From Sulfitobacter sp. SK012 (GTDB lineage Bacteria; Pseudomonadota; Alphaproteobacteria; Rhodobacterales; Rhodobacteraceae), in assembly GCF_003352085.1 (NCBI RefSeq), contig NZ_CP025804.1, positions 3,348,001-3,412,000 on the forward strand: a stretch of 64,000 bases of DNA, in the 5' to 3' direction. The position numbers and the translations under genes were made by a program. Positions 9,018 through 18,293 of this stretch are shown here, piece after piece. The notes below the pieces were generated by a model that made no database searches, was not told the origin of the DNA, and saw only the letters and a list, made by a program, of their open reading frames with translations. Each line of letters begins with the position of its first letter. Position 1 is the first letter of the stretch.

Positions 9018-9452
9018 ATGCCAACAAAGTTTCTTCACACGATGGTCCGGGTCAAAGATCTTGATAAATCCATCGCATTTTACAAACTTCTGGGCCTCGT
9101 TGAGCGGCGCCGTATGGATCACGAAGGCGGGCGGTTTACGCTGGTATTTCTGTGCCCTCCTGGGATGGATGACGGCCATGCGGATGTGGAACTGACATAT
9201 AACTGGGATGGCGATGATGCCCTGCCTGACGACAGCCGGCATTTCGGTCATCTGGCCTACACGGTCGAGAATATTTACGATATGTGCCAGAGCCTTAGCG
9301 ACAATGGTGTCGTTATCAATCGTCCTCCGCGCGATGGTCACATGGCGTTTGTGCGTAGCCCCGACAACGTTTCGATCGAGCTGCTTCAGGAAGGTGAAAG
9401 CCTGGCCCCGGCAGAACCTTGGGCGAGCATGGAAAACACCGGAAGTTGGTAA
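9018..9452 (+). CDS. gloA: Lactoylglutathione lyase (glyoxalase I)
   Basis: The 144-residue product begins MPTKFLHTMVRVKDLDKS and matches glyoxalase I: it isomerises the hemithioacetal of methylglyoxal and glutathione. Metal-ligand positions fit: His near residue 7, Glu in VELTYNW, His in HFGHLAY, and Glu in SIELLQ. The ATG at 9018 follows a GAGAGGGA box; upstream extension to 8895 reads through the end of the Slam gene region and is unlikely. The 3' end overlaps the next frame. Confidence 0.88.
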   Translation: MPTKFLHTMVRVKDLDKSIAFYKLLGLVERRRMDHEGGRFTLVFLCPPGMDDGHADVELTYNWDGDDALPDDSRHFGHLAYTVENIYDMCQSLSDNGVVINRPPRDGHMAFVRSPDNVSIELLQEGESLAPAEPWASMENTGSW

Positions 9453-10156
9453 AAGCGGCGATCCTCCTCACCGTTTTGGTGCTGGCGGGCCTGCCTGCTG
9501 CAGCGCAGCAGTGCCGCTTGGCCCTCGCATTGGCGCTGGATGTGTCCAGTTCTGTGGACGCGAGCGAGGATCGTTTACAGCGCGGCGGTGTTGTCGCCGC
9601 GCTTACATCGCCGGAGGTGAAAGCCGCATTTTTCGCCTCCGATCTACCCGTGGCGCTGGCGGTCTACGAATGGTCAGGGCGCTACAACCAAGAAATTGTG
9701 CTCGATTGGCGGATGATCGACAGCCCCCGCGCATTGATCGAGGCCGCAGAGGTCGTGGCGGCATCCAAACGCAGTCACAATGATTTTCCCACAGCGATGG
9801 GCTATGCACTGGGATATGGGGCCGGGTTGCTAACGCGGGCTCCTGTTTGTTTGCGCCAGACGCTGGATATGGCTGGGGATGGGCAAAACAATGAAGGGTT
9901 CGGGCCCTCGCGCGCTTATGCCGAATTCCCGTTTGATCAGGTCACGGTGAACGGCTTGGTGGTAAATGCCGCCGATTTTGAGGGCGAGGTTGGGCTGATT
10001 GCGTTTTACAAGGCCGAGGTCTTGCATGGGCCGGGCGCGTTTTTAGAGATTGCCGATGGGTTTGAGGATTACGAGCGGGCGATGCGCCGCAAACTGGAGC
10101 GGGAGCTGAGGCCGCCTGCCATCGGGGCGCTGGATGGCAGCGCAGACGCAGGATGA
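9419..10156 (+). CDS. DUF1194 (von Willebrand A-like) exported protein 1
   Basis: The predicted 245-residue protein has a signal peptide ending near LPAAAQQ and a DUF1194 domain that fills the rest. A DxSxS metal-binding motif is present (LALDVSSSVD), followed by VYEWSGRYNQ and LDMAGDGQNNEG, both characteristic of the family. The start is uncertain: TTG at 9419 gives 245 residues, TTG at 9446 gives 236; neither has a strong ribosome-binding site, and both overlap gloA. The role is unknown; a secreted metal-dependent binding protein is the likely class. It is followed by a second copy of the same family. Confidence 0.8.
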   Translation: MGEHGKHRKLVKAAILLTVLVLAGLPAAAQQCRLALALALDVSSSVDASEDRLQRGGVVAALTSPEVKAAFFASDLPVALAVYEWSGRYNQEIVLDWRMIDSPRALIEAAEVVAASKRSHNDFPTAMGYALGYGAGLLTRAPVCLRQTLDMAGDGQNNEGFGPSRAYAEFPFDQVTVNGLVVNAADFEGEVGLIAFYKAEVLHGPGAFLEIADGFEDYERAMRRKLERELRPPAIGALDGSADAG

Positions 10157-10860
10157 AGGCCGCCGCACTGATGGCACTGATGATGCTTGGCGGGGCTGCA
10201 TACGCAGAACCCTGCAGGCAGGCATTGGCGTTGGGCTTGGATGTTTCAGGATCGGTGGATGCGCGGGAATATCAGTTGCAGTTGGGCGGATTGGCCCAAG
10301 CGCTGGATGATAAGGCCGTACGCGGAGCATTGACCGCCCTGCCCCAAACGCCTGTCCGGTTGATGGTCTATGAATGGAGCGGGCCAGACAATCAGGCCAC
10401 GGTTATTCCATGGACGACCATCACCGGGACTGCCGCGCTTGATGCTGTCATCGTGACCCTACGCAAGACAGAGCGACGTGTAACCAGTCCAGGTACCGCA
10501 CTCGGGGTTGCGATGGCGACAGGGGCCACGCATTTGCGTAGCCAGTCAGAGTGCTGGCGGCGGACATTGGATATTTCGGGCGACGGTAAAGCCAATCTCG
10601 GCCCCCGCCCCCGCGATGTGAAACCCTTGATTGGTGCGGATGGAATTACGATCAATGCGCTGGTGATTGGCGCAGATGATCCCAACATCGGGGACATTAG
10701 GCAGGCTGAAATTGGCGAGTTGTCTTCGTATTTTCGCGCCGAAGTGATCATGGGACCGGATGCCTTTGTTGAGACGGCAATCGGGTTTGAGGACTACGCC
10801 CGTGCGATGACCGCCAAACTGCTGCGCGAGCTTGACGGTCTGGTCTTGTCTTCGCGGTAG
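10153..10860 (+). CDS. DUF1194 (von Willebrand A-like) exported protein 2
   Basis: This 235-residue paralogue of the preceding gene starts at an ATGA overlap. The signal peptide ends near GGAAYAEP, and the DxSxS motif is LGLDVSGSVD, so MIDAS-like residues are intact in both copies. Shared landmarks are VYEWSGPDNQ, LDISGDGKAN and GFEDYARAM. The two proteins clearly differ in the middle, so they are diverged paralogues and not a recent tandem duplication. They may act as a pair. Function unknown. Confidence 0.83.
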   Translation: MKAAALMALMMLGGAAYAEPCRQALALGLDVSGSVDAREYQLQLGGLAQALDDKAVRGALTALPQTPVRLMVYEWSGPDNQATVIPWTTITGTAALDAVIVTLRKTERRVTSPGTALGVAMATGATHLRSQSECWRRTLDISGDGKANLGPRPRDVKPLIGADGITINALVIGADDPNIGDIRQAEIGELSSYFRAEVIMGPDAFVETAIGFEDYARAMTAKLLRELDGLVLSSR

Positions 10861-10866
10861 GCGCGT

Positions 10867-11367
10867 TCAGTAGATGTAGCGGATTTGATCGCTCCAATAG
10901 CGTTCCATCCTTTTGAGCGATTCTGTGATCTCGGCGATGCCGTCTTTGCCCAGCACGCCTTTATGCTCAAGTCCGTCAGCGTGACGTCCGAACAATTCGG
11001 AGACCACATCGCGGATATGGCGACCTTTTTCAGTAAGGCGCACGCGGACGGAACGGCGATCAATTTCACAACGCTCATGGTGCATATAACCCATCTCGAC
11101 GAGCTTTTTCAGATTGTAGCTAACGTTGCTACCTTGGTAATAACCGCGGGTTTTCAACTCGCCAGCGGTGACTTCATTGTCACCGATGTTGAACAGCAGC
11201 AGCGCTTGAACGGCGTTGATTTCTAATACACCTACCCGCTCAAACTCGTCCTTAATGACGTCCAGAAGCAGACGATGCAGCCGCTCTACCAGCGACAGCG
11301 CCTCCAGATAGCCGACCATAAATCCCTTGTCTGACGTGGGAAGGTCGATGGGGTCTTGAATACTCAT
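10867..11367 (-). CDS. MarR-family transcriptional regulator (PetP/LdtR-like)
   Basis: The 166-residue product has a winged helix around residues 50-125: VNAVQALLLF-type helix, TAGELKTRGYYQGSNVSYNLKKL recognition region in the middle, and a wing at DRRSVRVRLTEKGR. The ATG at 11367 is preceded by GGAG; nine further upstream codons are unlikely. This compact form is common in Alphaproteobacteria, where relatives are called PetP or LdtR. It converges on the DUF1194 pair, so that pair is not an obvious divergent target. Subfamily is an inference. Confidence 0.85.
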   Translation of the reverse strand: MSIQDPIDLPTSDKGFMVGYLEALSLVERLHRLLLDVIKDEFERVGVLEINAVQALLLFNIGDNEVTAGELKTRGYYQGSNVSYNLKKLVEMGYMHHERCEIDRRSVRVRLTEKGRHIRDVVSELFGRHADGLEHKGVLGKDGIAEITESLKRMERYWSDQIRYIY

Positions 11368-11476
11368 TCTCGTTCTCCGACTCTTTGTGCTCACTTGGGA
11401 ACCTGAAGAAAAAACCAGAATATTTCGTTAAACGCCGATGATTATTCCGCGCGTTGCATAAAAAAACTGCGCAACA

Positions 11477-11493
11477 CCGCAATATGCGGTGCT
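11477..11493. other. Short hairpin CACCGCA-ATA-TGCGGTG in MarR leader
   Basis: A perfect 7-bp inverted repeat with a 3-base loop lies about 110 bp upstream of the marR-type start codon. It could be an operator for the regulator or part of the 5' untranslated region. No proof beyond symmetry. Confidence 0.3.
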
Positions 11494-11563
11494 TGGTGGT
11501 CCCGCCTGACGCAATATGGGGGCATGAAGCCCCAATACCGCCGCCTCGTTCCATCTAAGAACT

Positions 11564-11610
11564 ACAACGAAATGCGCCGCCACAAAAAGCGGCAGCGCAT
11601 ATTTCGTTGT
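11564..11610 (-). terminator. Long inverted repeat between SdhE and MarR genes
   Basis: The arms ACAACGAAATGCGC (11564-11577) and GCGCATATTTCGTTGT (11595-11610) pair with a 2-base bulge, and an inner CCGCC/GGCGG-like stem closes the loop. It lies just after the SdhE stop on the minus strand, where a terminator is expected, but there is no clear T tract. It might also be an RNA-processing or regulatory site. Confidence 0.4.
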
Positions 11611-11643
11611 CTGTTATGAAATCCGATCCGATAAAGGCAGGCT

Positions 11644-11905
11644 TTAGGACATGTCACGCGATGCGATAAACCCGCGGATGTCATCGATCACTTCGCCGTA
11701 ACGGACCGTCGGTTCGACCTGACCTGTTACCCATTGGTAAAGATCATGGTCGTTTTCATCGAGCATCACATCATACACCGTCAGTTGCGCATCCGTCATC
11801 GCGGCAAGTTTTGCATCTGCAAACGCCGACAAAATCAGATCCATCTCTTTGATGCCACGACGCATGGAGCGCATGGCGAGGCGTTTGACCCGGTGCTCAT
11901 GAAGT

Positions 11906-11913
<8 letters not shown>
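11644..11913 (-). CDS. sdhE: Succinate dehydrogenase assembly factor 2 (SdhE)
   Basis: This 89-residue protein matches the SdhE/Sdh5 family, which promotes covalent FAD attachment to SdhA. The landmark RGxxE motif appears as SMRRGIKEMD, with the Glu present; a second conserved block is LDENDHDLYQW. The size is typical. The ATG at 11913 lies inside the 3' end of the upstream XRE gene (8-bp overlap), so the pair is probably cotranscribed. The sdh operon itself is not in the window. Confidence 0.92.
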
Positions 11914-13600
<1,687 letters not shown>

Positions 13601-13608
13601 ATTACTCC

Positions 13609-13983
13609 GTGACGAAACCCGACAGGATCACAGCCAACCTGCCCAGTCGGGATTTTCAGCGCACCTGTGACTTCTACGCTCTTCTTGGGTTCAACGTTAT
13701 CTACCGCGATACAAGCTGGCTTATCTTGGCGCGCGGCACGCTTGAGTTGGAGTTTTTTCACCATCCAGATCTGAAGCCCGAAGACAGCTGGTTCAGTGCA
13801 TGTATTCGTGTGGACGATCTGGATGGTTTACGGGCCAAATGGGCTGCGTTGAATTTGCCTGATGATCCGATGGGGCGGCCGCGGAGCCTCACGATGATTG
13901 ACGATGGCGGCCCGATACGGTTCTTTGCACTGATTGACCGTGATGGATCGCTTTTGCGGTGCATGGGGAATGAGGGGACGTAA
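13609..13983 (+). CDS. VOC-family (glyoxalase/bleomycin-resistance-like) protein
   Basis: The 124-residue protein starts with GTG, eight bases after the aminotransferase stop. It has one pair of beta-alpha-beta-beta-beta modules: ANLPSRDFQRTCDFYALLGF at the N-terminus, EFFHHPDL in the centre, and FFALIDRDGSLLR at the end. It resembles bleomycin-binding proteins, but no resistance role can be inferred from sequence alone. It forms a run with the next gene. Confidence 0.8.
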   Translation: MTKPDRITANLPSRDFQRTCDFYALLGFNVIYRDTSWLILARGTLELEFFHHPDLKPEDSWFSACIRVDDLDGLRAKWAALNLPDDPMGRPRSLTMIDDGGPIRFFALIDRDGSLLRCMGNEGT

Positions 13984-13984
13984 G

Positions 13985-14386
13985 ATGTCAGACCTGCCCG
14001 ACTATTACTTTAGGGTGCGTGAAAACGGCGCGCTGGTGTTCCGTTTGGACACTGAAAACCGGCAGCGGCGGATCGAGATGGATCAGATCGCGAGCGTCAA
14101 CATGCGCAATGGCGAGATCAAACCAAACGGCGACCGCACCCTGTCAGAAGCGGACCTGACCGAGATCAAGACGTGGATGCAAGAACGCGCGCAAATCCTC
14201 GCGCACCGCGATATCGACGACATTCACCGCGCGGTAGATTATCTAAACACCACAACGCAGTGGGTGCAGGCAAAGGCCACGGATGCGCAGTTGGAAGCGG
14301 TCACGGATGCGCTGCTGTTGGCGATGCATGACCTGCGCAGCACGTTGGTGCGCAAGAAGGCGGACCGACTGGTGGGCGACGACTAG
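13985..14386 (+). CDS. Conserved hypothetical protein, 133 residues
   Basis: I do not recognise a domain. The protein begins MSDLPDYYFRVRENGALVFR, is soluble and mostly helical after residue ~50, and has a segment DIDDIHRAVDYLNTTTQWV. The ATG at 13985 lies one base after the VOC gene stop, so the two are probably translated from one message. A longer frame to 13934 is unlikely. Confidence 0.75.
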   Translation: MSDLPDYYFRVRENGALVFRLDTENRQRRIEMDQIASVNMRNGEIKPNGDRTLSEADLTEIKTWMQERAQILAHRDIDDIHRAVDYLNTTTQWVQAKATDAQLEAVTDALLLAMHDLRSTLVRKKADRLVGDD

Positions 14387-14482
14387 CGCCCTCGCACCCT
14401 AAGGCCCGCCCTTGTTCGTGGCCTAGAACACGAAGTCGAGTTCCGTCAGGCCAATGCTGCTTCAAACAGTATCTGCTATACT

Positions 14483-15844
14483 CTAGGAGATAGGTGCATC
14501 GTTGGCTCCAAGCCGCCGCAGCGTCGCACCCCAGAAGCGGGCGTTCAGCAAGATCGCAGCGACGCCCAGCCCAATCACCAACCCAGCCCAGACGCCAATG
14601 CCGTCCAGACCCAGCGTGAATCCTAGGAAATACGAACACGGGATGCCAATGACCCAGTAGCTGATCGCGGCGAGGAACATCGGAACTTGGGTATCTTGCA
14701 CGCCGCGCAGCAGGCCAAGCGCGATGACCTGGGCCCCATCCACCAGTTGAAACAGCGCCGCCATGGCAAGCAAGCCGACGCCAACCGCAAGAATTTGATC
14801 GCGCGCAGGATCGTCGCGCTGCATGAACACAGAGATCAGCGGTTCGGGCCAGATCACAAAGACTGCAATAGTAAGCAGGGCGATCATCAGTGACATGGCC
14901 AGCGAAACCTTGCCCCCACGGGCCAAATGCAGCAGATCATGGCGCCCGTAGGCGTTGCCTGCGCGGATCGTGGTCACATTGCTAAGGCCTAGGTGCATCA
15001 TAAACGTAATCGACGCGAGTTGAACCGCAATGCCGTGCGCGGCCAGCGTGGTCGTGCCCAACCAGCCCATCATCACAGCAGAAGCAGCAAAAAGGCCCAC
15101 TTCGCTCAGAGAGGTCAAACCGATCGGCCACCCAAGGGAAAAAACACGGGCAAGCATCCCCGGATCGGCACGCCATAGCCGTTGAAACAGGCTATGCTCC
15201 GGCAGGGCCCATCGGACATAGGCCACGACCCCAATAAGCGATACAATCTGCGTTGAGACCGATGCCACAGCGGCCCCAACCACTCCCAATTCCGGCGCGC
15301 CCCAATTGCCAAAGATCAGCGCGTAGTTCGCAATTGCATTCACCACGGCGGCAACAACTGTGATCCATAACACAACTTGGGTGCGTTCTAGCGCTGCGAG
15401 GTATGATTTGAGCACCATCACCATCAATGCCGGCACAATGCCCCAGCCCGCAACGGCGAGATATGCACCAGCGCTGGCAGCAACTTCGGGGGATTGCCCC
15501 AACAGCGCCAATATAGGCGTCGACCAGATCATCAAAGGCAGCGCCAGCAAGGCAAACCCAAGGCTCAACCAGAGCCCCATCCGCGTGGCACGGCGCAGGC
15601 TGACCTCGTCACCTTCGGCGGCATAAGACGCAACCATGGGCATGACGGCCCCGGCGAACCCGGATCCAAAGATAAACAGGACGAAGAAAAAGGTACTTGC
15701 CAGCGTAACCGAGGCCAGTGCCTCGACCCCATACCAGCCCAGCATCACAGTATCGGTGACGCCGATCGCCATCTGCGCCAGATGCCCGCCAATAAGCGGT
15801 AAGCCCAGAACGGTGATCGCACGGACGTGTTGAGGGTAAGACAT
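14483..15844 (-). CDS. MATE-family efflux transporter (NorM-like)
   Basis: The 453-residue protein has 12 predicted membrane helices and the MATE layout of two similar halves. The first half opens with GLPLIGGHLAQMAIGVTDTV, a hallmark of NorM-type Na+/H+-coupled multidrug exporters, and the second with LGWPIGLTSLSEVGLF. The start at 15844 (MSYPQHV) is chosen by family similarity; an ATG at 15856 adds four residues, and ribosome-binding signals are weak for both. Substrate unknown. Confidence 0.9.
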   Translation of the reverse strand: MSYPQHVRAITVLGLPLIGGHLAQMAIGVTDTVMLGWYGVEALASVTLASTFFFVLFIFGSGFAGAVMPMVASYAAEGDEVSLRRATRMGLWLSLGFALLALPLMIWSTPILALLGQSPEVAASAGAYLAVAGWGIVPALMVMVLKSYLAALERTQVVLWITVVAAVVNAIANYALIFGNWGAPELGVVGAAVASVSTQIVSLIGVVAYVRWALPEHSLFQRLWRADPGMLARVFSLGWPIGLTSLSEVGLFAASAVMMGWLGTTTLAAHGIAVQLASITFMMHLGLSNVTTIRAGNAYGRHDLLHLARGGKVSLAMSLMIALLTIAVFVIWPEPLISVFMQRDDPARDQILAVGVGLLAMAALFQLVDGAQVIALGLLRGVQDTQVPMFLAAISYWVIGIPCSYFLGFTLGLDGIGVWAGLVIGLGVAAILLNARFWGATLRRLGANDAPIS

Positions 15845-16037
15845 GAAACGGACCATACCTTGATCTGTACGTCGCCTGCGCGGCTTTCGAAAGGGTGTAT
15901 TTGTGGACCCCTAAGATGGGTTTGTCTGAGCCGCCGCGCCGTATTTCACCCGAACATTGTTGGGGAGCTCTTGAGCGTCTCGTATAGAGCTGAGACGAAA
16001 CGATGCCGCAGTGCATTTGGATATCGGTTTTGCCCAT

Positions 16038-16757
16038 TTATTGGGGCAGATCCTTGTAGGGACAGACATCATCCTCAAATGGCACATGCCGCCGCCGGAA
16101 TGTCGTGCCATCGATGCATTCAGGTTTGCTGATCCGGTCCATTCGAAAATGTCTAAAATCATCTCGATCAGGATCCCAAGCCACCAGATACCATAATGGC
16201 TGCAAGATCAGCATGGCTTGTGGTTCCACCTCGCGGCTTGTTTTGGCTCCTTTGGCATCGCAGTATTCAAACCTTAGGTGAAGTTGCCCAAGGAATGCTG
16301 TTTCGAACGCTGGGAGCAATGCGGGATCAATTCGCCCTAGATCTGACAAATCCTGCGTTGGTGACAGTTGGCCAATATGCAGACAATCAAGGAACCGGCG
16401 CAGGTCGCGCACCTTGTCTGAGGGCAGAGATTTTTCGATCTTCGCAAGACCCGCATCCGCCAAATCAGAAAACGGCAGGTTTTGCGCCGCGCGCATTGCA
16501 GCAACACTGATCAAAAGCGCAAAAACCTCGGCCACGGAAAGGCGGGCGGTTGTTTGCATCGATTGCGGATCAAGCTGCACACCTCCCCCACGTCCACTTT
16601 CCGAATGAATGACAAAACCCTCATCACGCAGCGCGCAGATATCGCGCAGAAGGGTTCTTCTGGATGCACCGACCTCGCAGGCCAGATCATCAATCGTCGA
16701 AGTTCCGTTGCGCCGAAGCGTCCGCACGATGGTGTCATGTCTTTGTCTAATGTTCAT
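16038..16757 (-). CDS. YafY-like transcriptional regulator (HTH + WYL)
   Basis: The product has 239 residues. An HTH_11/DeoR-like domain covers residues ~1-60 (TIDDLACEVGASRRTLLRDI), and a WYL domain covers ~140-225 with PLWYLVAWDPDRDDFRHFR and conserved Arg residues. WYL proteins sense small ligands or nucleic acids. It is divergent from a RidA-family gene, and a perfect 8-bp inverted repeat lies between the two starts. ATG at 16757 preferred; an ATG at 16775 would sit inside the palindrome's edge and has no better signal. Confidence 0.85.
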   Translation of the reverse strand: MNIRQRHDTIVRTLRRNGTSTIDDLACEVGASRRTLLRDICALRDEGFVIHSESGRGGGVQLDPQSMQTTARLSVAEVFALLISVAAMRAAQNLPFSDLADAGLAKIEKSLPSDKVRDLRRFLDCLHIGQLSPTQDLSDLGRIDPALLPAFETAFLGQLHLRFEYCDAKGAKTSREVEPQAMLILQPLWYLVAWDPDRDDFRHFRMDRISKPECIDGTTFRRRHVPFEDDVCPYKDLPQ

Positions 16758-16773
16758 ATTTTCAACATAACAC

Positions 16774-16800
16774 ATTTGGTGACAATATTTGGCACCAAAT
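16774..16800. promoter_or_regulatory. Operator-like palindrome between WYL regulator and ridA-like gene
   Basis: Arms ATTTGGTG (16774-16781) and CACCAAAT (16793-16800) are perfect complements with an 11-bp spacer, giving 19-bp centre-to-centre separation. It lies directly upstream of both divergent genes, 16 bp from the regulator's start codon and 45 bp from the RidA start. This is the position expected for an autoregulatory operator of the YafY-like protein. Confidence 0.5.
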
Positions 16801-16844
16801 AAATCTAGAAGGTTTGCAGAGACATCAACTAGGAGAAATGAACG

Positions 16845-17240
16845 ATGAAACGCACACCTGTAAATCCGTGGGACTGGTCTTTGAAGCTTGGCTATAATCA
16901 GGCCGAGATTATCGATGGACCTTCACGCCAGTTAATCTGCGCGGGTCAAACTGCTGTCGACGGCGAGGGCAACCCACAACACCCCGGAGATATGCGCAGC
17001 CAAATCGCCCTCGCTTTGGACAATCTGGAGGCTGTGCTGGCTGGTGCCGATATGAACCTGAGCAACATCATTCGGCTTGGTGTGTACGCAACTGACGTAG
17101 ATGAGGCGCTCAAGAACTTTGATCTGCTTGGGATGCGTTTTGGGCCAATCCAATCCGCGCCACCAATGACACTGCTCGGCGTGACGCGGCTGGCGCTTCC
17201 CGGTTTGCTGTTTGAAATCGAGGCCACGGCAGCAGTGTAA
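16845..17240 (+). CDS. RidA-family protein (YjgF/YER057c/UK114)
   Basis: The 131-residue protein has the RidA fold: RQLICAGQTAVDGEG near residue 25-40 and VEIEA-like end (LLFEIEATAAV). Canonical RidA hydrolyses reactive enamine/imine intermediates using a conserved Arg near residue 105; here the region reads TRLALPG, so the Arg may be shifted and this could be a Rid subgroup other than RidA. AGGAGA precedes the ATG. Regulation by the divergent WYL protein is inferred from the shared palindrome. Confidence 0.83.
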   Translation: MKRTPVNPWDWSLKLGYNQAEIIDGPSRQLICAGQTAVDGEGNPQHPGDMRSQIALALDNLEAVLAGADMNLSNIIRLGVYATDVDEALKNFDLLGMRFGPIQSAPPMTLLGVTRLALPGLLFEIEATAAV

Positions 17241-17334
17241 TGTGACCTACAAAACTGAAGCAGCCATTCTGTTAAACAAACAGATTGGCTGCTTTGCCAC
17301 GCCCTGCGCCGTCATATCCTGACGCACCCAGATG

Positions 17335-17943
17335 CTAACGGTGGCCCCAATCCTCAGGGTCATCCGAATTTCCGGGGCTAAGCCCGATGATGTCGCCCTT
17401 CGTTGAACAGCCAAGTCCCAACACCGTCCTATTGGCATAGCTGAAATATGCAACGACCTGATTAATCTCAAGAACTTCGCCATCTTCCCAACCGGCTTCT
17501 CGCAGTGCTTGCACGTCAGTTTCGGCCATCGTGCCGGGGGTTTGCGTCAAGGCCTGAGTATAGCGCAGCGCCGCGTGTTGGGCGGCATCTAGCGGGGTGG
17601 CGGCAATGTCGCGCGCCTCAAGGGCGGTGCGGATCGCATCTGCGCGTGGTGCGTCGCCCAGCAGGCGTTTCATCCCGGCAAAGTGGTGCTCCACGCAATA
17701 GCCACATGTATTTAACGATGAAACCCAAACGCCTAGCACCTCAAGGAACCACTTTGGCACCGTGTTGTCGCGGTGATGCAAAACGTATTTGTAGATCGCC
17801 ATATGCCCTTCCATCGTATGCGGGCGCAGCGAATGCATCATCATGATATTATCGACATTGTTACCGGGGCCCGTGACACGCCCGTAGAGCGCGCGGAGCT
17901 TGCCAGTGGCGGCTTCAAAGGGAATGGTTTTGATCCAAGCCAT
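17335..17943 (-). CDS. AhpD-like peroxidase-related enzyme
   Basis: This 202-residue protein is of the carboxymuconolactone-decarboxylase/AhpD group. The redox motif is CxxC with a following His: NTCGYCVEHH (around residues 79-88). The size and the SLRPHTMEGHMAIYKYVLH segment match the uncharacterised peroxidase-related family. It likely reduces peroxides with a thiol partner; the partner is not visible here. Confidence 0.87.
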   Translation of the reverse strand: MAWIKTIPFEAATGKLRALYGRVTGPGNNVDNIMMMHSLRPHTMEGHMAIYKYVLHHRDNTVPKWFLEVLGVWVSSLNTCGYCVEHHFAGMKRLLGDAPRADAIRTALEARDIAATPLDAAQHAALRYTQALTQTPGTMAETDVQALREAGWEDGEVLEINQVVAYFSYANRTVLGLGCSTKGDIIGLSPGNSDDPEDWGHR

Positions 17944-18293
17944 GGGCGTCTCTTTCTCGTTAGTATTACATCAAAAGAGGCTAGCGCAGGTGCGCGGCAG
18001 CCTCAATCCCAGCTGCAATTTGCCCAAGTGCCCATCAGCAACGCTACGCAGCGCTCTAGATCATCGCTACAGCACATCCCCCAATCAAGATGATCCTTCA
18101 CCGCCACCTCTAAGAGCAGGTTTGCTGCTTCAATTACGCAACCAGTAATGTTCACTGCCACGCCCCGCACAACAGCCACCAACCTGCACAAGATAATAGC
18201 CTGATCATGGCTCTGACGACGATGCCCACTTCCCCCTCCCCGGTCCCTCTGCCATAATTGGAGCCAATCAAAACAAAACACGTGAGCAGCCCC
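17944..18293. other. 350-bp spacer before parE
   Basis: No convincing gene is seen. A minus-strand open frame at 18003-18374 runs into parE antisense and has no usable start within the spacer, so I do not call it. The parE promoter should lie in its right part. Confidence 0.5.
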
